Positions 54,376 to 63,350 of a DNA stretch of 64,000 nt are shown piece by piece. Under the pieces are notes generated by a model that saw only the letters and a list, made by a program, of their open reading frames with translations, did not search any database and had not been told where the DNA came from. This stretch comes from Phytophthora hibernalis (lineage: Eukaryota; Oomycota; Peronosporomycetes; Peronosporales; Peronosporaceae). The stretch lies in NCBI GenBank assembly GCA_012656075.1, contig JAAKBF010000020.1, forward strand, positions 930,001-994,000, given 5' to 3'. The first letter of the stretch is position 1. Each line of letters opens with the position of its first letter. The position numbers were made by a program, and so were the translations under genes.

Positions 54376-55334
54376 ATGGCGTGTTCTTCATCGCGGATGG
54401 TCGCGTCGCAGGATGTCGGTGCAAGCTGCACGAGATCGACGGTGTGCTGGAGCGCGGCGCTGGCGCTGGGCTGCGAGGCGCAGCTGTTCTCGGTGCTCGT
54501 GAAGAAGTACGGGCCTGCACCTACAGAGAATGAGCAGTTCGACGGCGCTAACGAAGAAGAAAAAGAAGAAGAAAAAGAAGGAGAAGAAAAGGAGGAGGAC
54601 AAGGAGTCAAACTTCAACCACCAGCGTCTGTTGGCTTTCTACCACACGTACAACCCCGACAAGGTCGACGGCGTGCCCTCGGTGCTGGCCGAGTACAAGG
54701 GCAAGGAGTCCAAGCTCTTTGACGCATTGGCGAAGAAATACGGACCGGAATTTACATGTAGTGACTCGGGCGAGGAGGAGAATATGACGGCAAGTCCAAG
54801 TTTAACAGCGTGATGTACTCCCCATCGACACGTTCCCGCCCCGAGTACTGCGAGTACGGCCCCGTGTTGAGCGAGTGCAAGCCGAGCACTGCTCCGACCT
54901 CGTGCTTACCAAGTACAACCACACGGTGGTGGAGCTGCTGGAGGTGGAGCAGTAGATCGCGGAGGGTATCCCGCTCTGAAGTGTTGGACAAGTCCGTCAA
55001 GAAGAAGAAGAACAACAAGATCGAGGAGGCTGCCATGCGGAAGGAGACCTGCAAGGTGACAATCTCCAAGATTTTGCGCAACCTCCTCACTGTCGTCTCG
55101 GGACTCGAGGACTTTTGAGGAGGTCAACATCAAGGACGCTAGGAAGAGGCTGGGCAAGATCGCCCGCAGCTCGTCGCTGTTCAAGACGGACAGGACCAGC
55201 AGCAGATCCAGCTGCAGATCGACTGCGCAACGGAGCTGCTGGACGTGCTGCCGGAGTTGTTCGGCGTGCACGAAGCCCAGGCCGTCGTCATCGACGAACC
55301 CATCAAGACCGCCAAGACTACCAAGAAGGGATGA
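54376..55334 (+). pseudogene. DENR-like (density-regulated protein) locus with N-terminal KKYGP module, decayed
   Basis: The 3' half is clearly related to DENR, the SUI1-domain factor that pairs with MCT-1 in translation re-initiation. It contains PEYCEYGPVLSECK (zinc-binding N-terminal part), SVKKKKNNKIEEA, KETCKVTISKI, VVSGLEDF, EVNIKDARKRLGK and, in a third frame, QIQLQIDCATELLDVLPELF then IDEPIKTAKTTKKG and TGA at 55332..55334. Upstream in the same direction is a module HTYNPDKVDGVPSVLAEYKG ... LFDALAKKYGPE, and before it a degenerate copy ending LVKKYGP. A poly-Glu tract links them. At least seven frame breaks, an in-frame TAG after ELLEVEQ and loss of the basic KRK segment after ISKI make this much more damaged than neighbouring genes, so true pseudogenisation is likely. 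The start ATG is uncertain. Confidence 0.7.
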
Positions 55335-55749
55335 GGCAAAAAGTAGTTGGATGTACATGTAGGTCCCACAGCGTCAAGGTTGCTAACAACTCGCATTAAT
55401 GATCTTTTGCTTGGCCTTACATCCATTCAGTCATTGTCAGACGCTTCGTTACACCCCAGTACCAAATTGATATTCCCAGTCTAAGTCGCAGACTCCCTAG
55501 TTCAGTAAGATCTTACGGATCAACTTCAACTTGATAATGCGAGTTAAAACTGAGATCCTCGTGCCGAGGCACTGCTGGTACCAGCCAACAACCGACTGGT
55601 TCCCATGCACTGAGATGCCACTGAACTCACTTACCAAGCTAACCGCAACCCAAATTGTCTCTTCTTGTGATTGGCGAGGTTGGTTCTAGCCTTCCTTCTG
55701 CAGAGGAAACAACAATTCTTGTTCGACTCGGCATGAAACTTAATTTCCT
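55335..55749. other. Region without recognised gene
   Basis: 3' flank of the DENR-like locus. A 62-codon minus-strand ORF (55631..55819) has a CFLC and a later His and could be a zinc-binding transposase scrap, but nothing supports it strongly. Confidence 0.3.
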
Positions 55750-56072
55750 CGTAACACCCAGTCATGGGCTGAGTCGCTTCAACAGCATCAAGAATCAAAG
55801 TCCGAAGCGCTAGAATCACAAGAAGAAACTACTATTCCTCAGCATCAACCTGCATCGTCGCCAGAATCGGTATCGCACTCCCCATCCCGAAAACCAGGAC
55901 GGCCTCCCCATTAATTTGGGCCCACTTTGTGAAAAAGACCAGGCCCAACGTAAAACCTGCTGCCGATTGCCGATACTGTCAAAAACACCTAAGGATTGGT
56001 CAGCGAGGACGATTCATGGTTCTGCATCTTGTGGGATGCCAGAAATCTCCACCCATTGTACGACAGCACTGA
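55750..56072 (+). pseudogene. BED-type zinc-finger fragment (transposase-derived)
   Basis: A Gln/Ser-rich leader with an AT-hook-like RKPGRPP leads, after one missing base in a C run near 55909, into PLIWAHFVKKTRPN, then DCRYCQKHLRI and VLHLVGC, followed by a stop at 56070. Aromatic WAHF, C-x2-C and H-x3-C in this order and spacing define a BED finger, found at the N-terminus of hAT and related transposases. No catalytic domain follows, so it is a relic, or an exon whose partner is lost. Confidence 0.6.
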
Positions 56073-56556
56073 AGCGACTACATGAAAGCGGAGACGAGCA
56101 GCAGACAACGAGTTTTACGCAGCTAGCGACTGGTCTCCCCAGCGAACGCGAGTACCGTTTCAACAAGCTCTGGTGTTCTGACGGCGGTGGGGCTCTTGTT
56201 CAAGTCAAGAAAACGGTTCTGTGCAGAAATTTTAAGTCCCGACGATTGGATAAAATACAGTTGCTACACGGTACTACAGTACCAAAATTTGAAATTTGTG
56301 CTCCATACAGCCATGACTGGAACACCAGCGCGAGGTGTTCCCAGTCTGGCACATTTGCACCACAGCCACTCAGTCAAGAAAGCTCATCACAAATGGACAT
56401 ACCAAACGCGCACGTGGCAGTTCTCGCGGTTGTTGTGAGCGTCTGCGCGAGCGCCGCCATCGTGGCAACGGCGTATAAGCGCAGCCTGTGCGCTTTTGGT
56501 GACCACCGCTTTCGGGGACCACCTCCACCTTCGCCTCCTCTTCCTTCGAGGAGACC
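56073..56556 (+). other. Relic DNA, no clear gene
   Basis: A plus-strand frame contains one hydrophobic segment (NAHVAVLAVVVSVCASAAIV at about 56.4 kb) and a Pro-rich stretch just before the PIF-like fragment. It may be the damaged 5' end of that element; no motif was identified. Confidence 0.3.
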
Positions 56557-56814
56557 ATGCACGCAAAGAAGACCAATTGGTTTCACAAGAAACTACGTTG
56601 CGATAAAGCCTCCTTTCTTCGTATCCAACAGGAGGTGGAAGCATCAACGGACCGCCTGCCTGCAGCTAACAGTAAGACGTCTCTAATTAAACGGGTCGCT
56701 CTAACTATGAATTATCTAGCTGTAGGGGAACAATGGACCAAGCTGAAAGTGTTATAGGGGTATCCCGGCCCGTGCGGTCGTTTATATAAACGACACGCTC
56801 GAGGTGCTGGTTAA

Positions 56815-59520
56815 CCTTTTCACTACCGCGTAATTTGATTATGCTTAGAGGACCGCTGTGGTCCTCTAAGGACGTGCAGTTCGCTCTTTGATAGGCTGAA
56901 AGTCTGCCGTTGCAGGCGCAGGCTTCACCACAAACGGCTTAGGGACCACAGCGGTCCTCTACGGTTTCAAGTACAGTAGAGGATGGACATCGCGGAGTTC
57001 CTGAACAACGACAATGACGGCGCTGACTGGGAGTTCGAGTCGTCGGGCACTGAGAAGTTAGACGACGGTCTTGTAGAGGAGCCATACGAGGAGGGTGTTG
57101 CTGCAATTGAATCCGACAGCAAGGCAGCGCCGCCAGTTGCCGCAACTCCGCCGGCACAGCGGCGAACCGGCAACGAATACGTGGACCGCATCATCCAGGC
57201 CAGAGGGCTTCACATAATCCGCCACAGAGAGGTCAAAGCTGCTAACAAAGGCCGCGGTGAGCTGGGGCTCTTCTCGCTCTTCTTCACCCGGGAGTTGCGA
57301 GCCTCGTTGCAGTCGTGGACAACCCAAACGCTCAAGGAGATGGGGAAGATAGAGGCTACGGAGTTTGAAATTGACGCTTTCCTTGGCTTAGAGGTCGCTA
57401 TGAGCTTCAACCCTGTCACGGAAATCCAAGAGCTGTGGTCGCAAAAGCTCTTTATGGGTCAGTCCAACTTTGCATTGACTATGGCAAGAAACCGGTTTGA
57501 AAGCATTCGGTCTCACTTCCAGATTCACGCACCTGGGAGCGTCCCCGTCGAACAGCGTGAGCTGGACCCGTTGTGGCACACCCGTCGATTGATGGCCCAG
57601 ATCCAGGCGAAGTTCGCCTCAATTGCTGTTCCAGTTGGTGCAGTCAGCTTAGATGAGAATACTGTGCGAACGAAAGCGCGCTCTGCTGCTAGGACCTTCT
57701 TGCTGTCCAAGCCCGATAAGTATGGCGTGCGGTTCTACGCGGTGATGGGGTGGGAAAGCTTGTATGCCTAAACTGTGTGGGACAACAGGTCTGGTAATCG
57801 AACGAGAACTTCGCCAGCAGAACGCTATGTGGATGTTTTTCATGCGCTTCGGACTCCATTGTTCAGGACAGTCGACCGCGGGGATATTCGATCAACCGCA
57901 AAGATCCGAGCGCACTGTGGGTGGCGATGTGCGGGCATTTGACGAAGCAGCATGCAGCACCATACGGTAACCGACTGCTTGTCCGTGACAACTTCTATAC
58001 GAGGCACAACCTCGCAAAGACTCTCTCGGTGTTCACCGATGGTGAAATGCGGATGTTAGGGACTGTCAAGATCTCACTACAAGGCAAGTGGAATGCTGCA
58101 GCATTGGAAACGGCCAAAGCGCGATTTGAGACTGCAAAACGAGGAAGTTGGGAGCTGGTTGCTGCTGTCGACGTGGCACCCGGCTGGGAGAAGCTTCAAT
58201 AGAAGCATAAGCGAGCCAGAAGAAATTGCCACCGCACCTCCAGACGGCGTACACTGCACCAATGACTGTAGCCGTTAACGGTGGAAACATTGTCTTTCGA
58301 GACAAAAACCGTAATCTTCTACACAAACGATCTGGCAGGGACTCCGTCGCAGCTCGTGCTTCCAGGCAATTCGCCAGAGGCGATATGGCTTTGTCGCGGT
58401 CTCGCACCGCTTCGGCGCTGGACAACAAACCGAGTGATGCACCGGCAAACCTTCCAAGTACCTGCGATGGTAGTCGCGTACAACCTCTTTATGAACGGTG
58501 TTGACAGAGTTGAACAACTGAGGAGCACGAATCCAATTCGTCGTAAGGAGAAGAGGCTCTCGATGAGCATCTTGCTTGGGCACTTGATCTTGCGCTAATC
58601 AATGCGTTCACGCTGTTCAAAAAGGTCGCTGGCGGAGATGCTACGCGGATCAGTTTGCGCGAGTTCAAGCAGCGAGTGGCGGAGCAACTGACGGCAGTAC
58701 AACGCGTTCGACTGGAGAAAGAGCGCCGCTGCAAACCTGCTCAAACGAGCCAATTGTAGACGTTGTGGGTGCTGATGACAGCGTCCAAGCAATTACTCCA
58801 AACTCAAAGCAGCAATCAGGGGAAGGCTTACGTGTTATCTTTGAACGCTGCGAGGGGTTGGATAAAATCTCGCTTCGGCTGCACGGGCTGCCATAGGGGC
58901 TTCCACGTGACCTGCTTCACCCCATTCCATTACAGAGATGCACTCTCGTCCTCGTCGCTGACTCTCCGCACAGCCCTGGATACTGTGTGTGATGCCGCAA
59001 CGGGCGACTCGGCACTACACACTGGGCTAAAGAAGAACAAAACCATCACGTACTTAGATCAACTAGAGCTCCCACAAAAGCAGGTAGAGAGTAAGCCAAT
59101 AGTACTTGATGATGCTGTTGAGGCGAGTGATCTCCTTGTCAACGCAGAACGGGAAGTTGACGCGCGCCGTCCGGCACAGACGGCCGTGCTTCTTGTAGTA
59201 ATAGAGCCAGAGTGCCTTCTTCACGTGGCGGGAAGACAGCCTCTCCCCCCCGCGTCAGCATCCGGATCCTGCTACCAACGATAACCTGGCCATACTGGTC
59301 CCATTCGCACGGCGCGTCGCCGCAGCAGTTGCACGTTGGCAGCGAAGTTTTCTCACAGCCATCGTCTGAGACTGTAATATCAAATTTGGTAGTACCGTGC
59401 CAAACAAGGAGAGCAGCAACGGTGCCGGCTCATTCGCCGATTTACAGAATTTGAAGCAGCTGATTGGGTGGAGTTACAGAACCGCTGCGGGCCTCTAAAA
59501 ATTCTCTGGTAGTGAAAGGG
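56815..59520 (+). mobile_element. piggyBac-superfamily DNA transposon, 2706 bp, flanked by TTAA
   Basis: Bounded by TTAA at 56811..56814 and 59521..59524, the obligate piggyBac target duplication. TIRs are 13 bp with one mismatch: CCTTTTCACTACC at 56815..56827 and, inverted, CCCTTTCACTACC at 59508..59520. Inside the left end is an 11-bp palindrome (CTTAGAGGACC / GGTCCTCTAAG, 56844..56870). The 18-mer AGAGGACCGCTGTGGTCC at 56848..56865 occurs again inverted at 56943..56960, and a related CCGCTGCGGGCCTCTAA lies near the right end (59482-59498). It carries a transposase gene in the plus direction with several frameshifts. Confidence 0.88.
56983..58948 (+). pseudogene. piggyBac transposase (DDE_Tnp_1_7 type), multiple frameshifts
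   Basis: The ATG at 56983 (MDIAEFLNNDNDGADWEFES) opens an acidic N-terminus. Then come FEIDAFLGLEVAMSFNP, FALTMARNRFESIRSHFQI and the catalytic region. The first Asp is in VSLDENTVRTKARSA, with FLLSKPDKYGVRFYAVMGW following (to 57771). After a shift, LLVRDNFYTRHNLAKTL carries the second Asp (about 57.98 kb). After another, the motif FRDK (about 58.30 kb) carries the third, followed by VVAYNLFMNGVDRVEQLRS and the basic NPIRRKEKRLSMSI. The C-terminal Cys-rich domain appears near 58856-58946 (SRFGCTGCHRGFHVTCFTPF). All parts of the family architecture are present. About four or five single-base shifts separate them, so it is recently dead or merely mis-sequenced. Confidence 0.82.
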
Positions 59521-59686
59521 TTAAACTGGCCAAGCGGAATGTCGTCATGCCAAGTCTAGAAGAGCAGCATGTCGTGGAAGAAGTGTTCGAAGCCATTGCT
59601 GCTGGTTTTTGTTGAATGGCAAACTGCAGGCTCCGCCGCCAAGTGGGCAGCAGGCATGCGCCTGTCTGCCCAGAACAAGAGGAAAG

Positions 59687-59752
59687 GAGAATGAGGTGCG
59701 GAGCACCGAAAACCTCTCTAATATGTTAACAAAATACATTAGCAAGTACTAG
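59687..59752 (+). pseudogene. Copia RNase H C-terminal tail (remnant of an upstream element)
   Basis: ENEVRSTENLSNMLTKYISKY followed by TAG at 59750..59752 is the characteristic end of copia-type Pol (V-R-S-x-E-N-x-x-D-x-L-T-K). Only this tail is clear; the 70 bases before it may be more RNase H in other frames. It implies a copia element in the same orientation whose body has been lost or displaced. Confidence 0.6.
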
Positions 59753-59996
59753 AGGACATCACAGATGTTTGGATAGTGCATGGCTGTGAGATCCCTGCCA
59801 CTAATAGTGCGATGACGATAAGAGGCTGAGGAGTGAAGCCGTCGAGGACGCAGTCCGAAGACGAGCTCACCCTCTTTTGCCTCAGACCCCGAGCACGAGT
59901 CTAGAGCACAGGCAAATAGAATAGAGGAATAAGGTTAATACACTTTTGTGAGTTTCCTACTAAGTGTTCAAAGTTCATTTCAAGTTTTCAAGTTAC
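59753..59996 (+). repeat. Putative copia LTR/leader between a Pol tail and the next gag
   Basis: Non-coding stretch lying exactly between a copia Pol stop and a copia gag start, where a shared LTR plus leader would be. A TG...CA frame can be drawn (TGTTTGGATAG near 59766 to AGTGTTCA near 59970), but the second LTR lies outside the window, so the ends cannot be verified. Confidence 0.35.
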
Positions 59997-60862
59997 ATGA
60001 GCAAGCCTCAAGTTGACAAGAGCTCTGTGGGCGCTCTCCAGTTCAACGGAGACTCGCTGCGCTTCGCAGTATGGAATAGCAAGGTGATTACCCATCTCCG
60101 TTCAAAGAGCGAACAGAAAAACTCAAGGAAATTGCGGCCAAGCGAGAGAAACCGCTGACGCGTTACGAAGATTTGCTCGAGAGTCAGCCCGAGCTGCCAC
60201 CGGCTCCTTCTGCCAAGGACAAAGATGCGACGTGGCTGCACGATATGCATCAAGCGTCGTACATCAAGAGGCTGCTGAGCGAAACACTGCCCAGTAGTTT
60301 CAAGGGAATTGATGCACAGAAGGTCGAGAACGTGCACGTGATTTGGCGCCGAGTGGAGAAGCAGTACGGCCTCAGCAATCCCGCTGGAGTCGTCGGACTG
60401 GTGCGAAAGTTTGACACGATTGTCAACAGCGACTTCAAGAGCGTGCAGCAGCTCCTCCAAGAATTGGATGCTGTTCGCAAACAAGTCAACGCGAATGGCA
60501 ATAAAGCGTTGCAGACGGGGCTCATATCGTCCCAGATGATGCTAGTCAAGGTGCTGGGCGTGCTGCCAAAGCATTTCTGGGGATCAGCGATCAAGTTTAC
60601 GCCCGAAGGTTTCACCCTGGAAAGGGTGTCGGACAAACTGAGTGCCATCTTTGGTACGCAGATGAGATTGGCTCTGAGCAGAGAAACGCCCGTCAATCAC
60701 GTCAAAGGGGCACCTGTGAAGCCAAAGGCCACCATTCTAGGGAAGAGAAAGTAACCAGTGCACGATGTGCACCACAACAATGGTGTGATCAAGTGTCACT
60801 ACTGTGGCGGACACCACAACGACAGGAACAACATATAAAGATCGACTGCCCCAAGCGTGCCT
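59997..60862 (+). CDS. Copia Gag with CCHC zinc knuckle, frameshifted
   Basis: The ATG at 59997 (MSKPQVDKSSVGALQFNGDS) is followed by the copia Gag start pattern (FNGDSLRFAVWNSKVITHL). After a one-base shift near 60110 the main Gag continues (LPSSFKGIDAQKVENVHVIW, VEKQYGLSNPAGVVGLVRKF, SSQMMLVKVLGVLPKHFWGS) to 60754. A knuckle then spans two frames: KCHYCGG (about 60797) and HIKIDCPKRA (about 60834-60862). Structural protein of virus-like particles of the element. Not functional as read. Confidence 0.75.
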
Positions 60863-61041
60863 TGGACCAAGCGGTCAAGGTCTACCGCCGCAACATCTGG
60901 TCGAGGCCAACCAGGCAGGCACGGAAGGAAGCAGCGTACGAGCCGACGCCCAAGATGAAAGGCAAGGAAAGGGCAGGGCCCCGGCTCGTCGCGAGATACC
61001 ACTGGATGAATGCCTGACGGATAGGGTGGCAGTAGACGCAT

Positions 61042-62490
61042 GTGAACCCGTGCAAGAGATGCCAAAGTCCTTTCGGTTACACGAGTCCACCGCCATGCAA
61101 CGTGAAGATCCCGCTGACACCGGGAAGAGAAATCTCTTTCTTCGACGACGAAGACGAGCCGATGGACTCAGTGGTCAACGCTGTGAATGTTAACGCCGAG
61201 CCGACAGTCAAGGCGGCCGGACAACAGTCTGACGGTGACATCGACATGGATACAGAGACAGAGAAAGGCAGTAAGCAAGAGATTGCTGCGACGACCGAGC
61301 AGTTCGCCGGGATGATGAAAGAGCTCGAACACAAGGTGCGTAGTTTGTATCCATTTCTGCTGGATAGTGACGATTGCCTAACCACGGATTCTTGGGTGCT
61401 TGACTCAGGGTGCGGACACGGCTTAACTAGTGAGCCAGCACGCTTTGTGGAGAAGCAGCCCAATACACACTACATGTTCACATTCGCACCGGGCTCTAAA
61501 CATTGCAATACACACATTGGTACCATAAATTTGTATTTACGTGGTCTATATGGCATTCGTCCGTTTCTGTTTGAAAATATCGCACTAGTGCCACATGCTA
61601 CGCCAAATATTCTGAGCGAGTTCTGGCTCAGGCGAAGTGGGTACCAAATTTTCGGTTCCCTAAATGGAGACTTTAAGTTTGTCGTATACGAAGGTGAACT
61701 AGTGTTTGTAGCTAAAGCTGTGAATGGAGCGTACTATGTACAGAGTAAAACACTAAAAGAGCGTCAATTAATGTGCAGTGCGGCAAAGCACCAGCCTTGT
61801 AAGCCAATAGTGCTACCGGGAGCAGGAAAACTAGATCGAACACTAAAATAGTGGCATATAAAGATGGGTCACATTAATGGAGAGACGCTGATAGCCATGT
61901 TGAGTAAGTCCTTAGTGCATGGTGTGCCAGTGCTATCTGCTGCTGAGCTGAGGCGCATACCCTTCTTTTCCTCAACTTGTGCGGAAATGAAGAAGAGGAG
62001 AATGTCGTATCGCAACAAAGAAGACTCGAGAGATACACAGCCAATTAGTACTATTCATATGGATACAAATGGCCCAATGAAAACTATGGGCATCTACCGA
62101 AGCATGGGAAAAATCAAATACTTCCTAAGTATCATGGTCGACAATACGTCGTGGCAATGGACATACGTCCTGCGCAATAAGCGAGAGGTGTATGAGAAAG
62201 TCGAGGAGCTACTGTTGCGCCTAGAACGCGAAGGAAAGTTCACAATTAGGCGAATTCGATCCGATGGTGGCACGGAATTTGTGAACGCAGCATTCAAAAC
62301 GTTCTGCAAGAAGAAGGGCATCACCTTCCAGAAGTCCAACGCGTACAGCCCGGAAGAAAACGGCGCAGTAGAGAGAGACCATCATGGCAAACTAGACCGA
62401 GTTCGCTGTGCATTGAAGGATGCGAATATGGCCCACAAGTGGTGGCCAGAAGCACTCATGTACATGACAAATGTGCAAAATCACTCCTAG
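61042..62490 (+). pseudogene. Copia Pol: protease, GAG-pre-integrase and integrase core
   Basis: The segment to 61851 has an acidic linker and the aspartic protease motif WVLDSGCGHGLTS (about 61393). An in-frame TAG at 61849..61851 falls immediately before WHIKMGHINGETL, the GAG-pre-integrase W-H-x-x-x-G-H signature, so only a single codon separates the two parts. The integrase core follows with the DDE triad: Asp in IHMDTNGPM (about 62.06 kb), Asp in IRSDGGTEFVNAAF (about 62.25 kb) and Glu in NAYSPEENGAVERDH (about 62.35 kb). Coding stops at TNVQNHS, TAG at 62488..62490, where the foreign insert begins. Confidence 0.82.
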
Positions 62491-63350
62491 GAATCGGTTG
62501 GGAAAAAGACACTGTCGTGTAGGATCACGCAGAAATTCTCACTACCAAATGTATGAGCCCCACCAACAACACTCGCTTCTCCTTGTCAGATCAACGAGCG
62601 TTGGATCAAACCTGAAGACCAGGAACGATCCCTTGCGCCGGGTTGGATGTGAACCCTCTGTACACCTAGGTTGTATTAGGCCAACCCAATAACCTGCACC
62701 ACTAGCCACGAGCGAGGGCTAGTATGCAATATTGCGCTTTCGCGCGAACACCCGCAGTCCCTCAGAAGGAAGGATACCGGCTGTCAAGCCTAATACGGGT
62801 TTGCCGAGGTAAGACCTCGGCGGGTAGTAAAATATGTATGGAACACTCGGTTCCACTATAATATATGGTGATCGACGCTCCTCGTCGTTCCCAACACTCG
62901 GCCTCTAATCTCTTGGACTGACAACAACCCCCGGTTCAATGTACCTTAGGCTCGCTGATCAGCATCCCACAAGGCGAGCGTATCCAGACCCTAAGAAAAG
63001 CAAGCAAGACTTACCGAAGACGGACTTGACCCTTGGTGAGTTGTGGGGAAGACTGCTGATTTATTTGTGTTCATCTATGGCTCTGAGAGCCTCTGTGGTC
63101 AATCCTATAGCTAGTCCTATATCTAAATACAAATATCCAGTGTGAACCGATCCCCGTATGTGATCCTGTACCCGGCTCTATAAGACGGGGGTACGAAACT
63201 GAAATGGGTACAAACGAGGGTTCGTACTCTCGGCCGGGTACGCGACCGAGGCCTCGGTCACTAAACTATCGTGGTCACTGTGGTGCGGGGAATGTAATCT
63301 GCCAATCAGGGCACACCGGTCACTTTCCTTCATCACGGTCAACCTTGCCG
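62488..63350. mobile_element. Insertion of about 860 bp within the copia integrase region, LTR-like
   Basis: Copia coding similarity stops at VQNHS and resumes with APKLNTTTPYEMVYGTPQM at about 63362, exactly where the reading should continue. The intervening DNA has no transposase-like ORF. Near its left edge a purine tract (TTGGGAAAAAGAC) is followed by TGTCGTGTAGGATCACGC at about 62513, reminiscent of a polypurine tract plus start of a 3' LTR; a TATA-like CTCTATAAGACGGGG lies at 63175-63190. Exact ends and target duplication could not be fixed. Confidence 0.45.

Larger units (their letters stand above)
56557..59615 (+). pseudogene. PIF/Harbinger transposase N-terminal fragment, split by piggyBac
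   Basis: The left part (56557..56810) reads KTNWFHKKLRCDKASFLRIQ, IKRVALTMNYLAVGEQWTK and, in another frame, AESVIGVSRP. The right part begins immediately after the piggyBac element (59525..59615) with NVVMPSLEEQHVVEEVFEAI. Between them, VVYINDTLEVLVKLAKR is read across the TTAA itself if the piggyBac insert and one TTAA are ignored. The pattern FRM-like helix, 'RLA-x-LRYLA-x-G', 'GVS-x-S', 'P-x-EE-x-x-x-I-x-x-x-F' is that of PIF/Harbinger nucleases ahead of their first catalytic Asp. At least two frame breaks and a stop at 59613 indicate a dead element older than the piggyBac insertion. Catalytic residues are not visible. Confidence 0.5.

Noticed and set aside
55631..55819. Minus-strand ORF with CFLC and His residues resembling a zinc-binding transposase tail.
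   Set aside because: Too short, overlaps the BED-finger leader on the other strand, and no accompanying transposase sequence.
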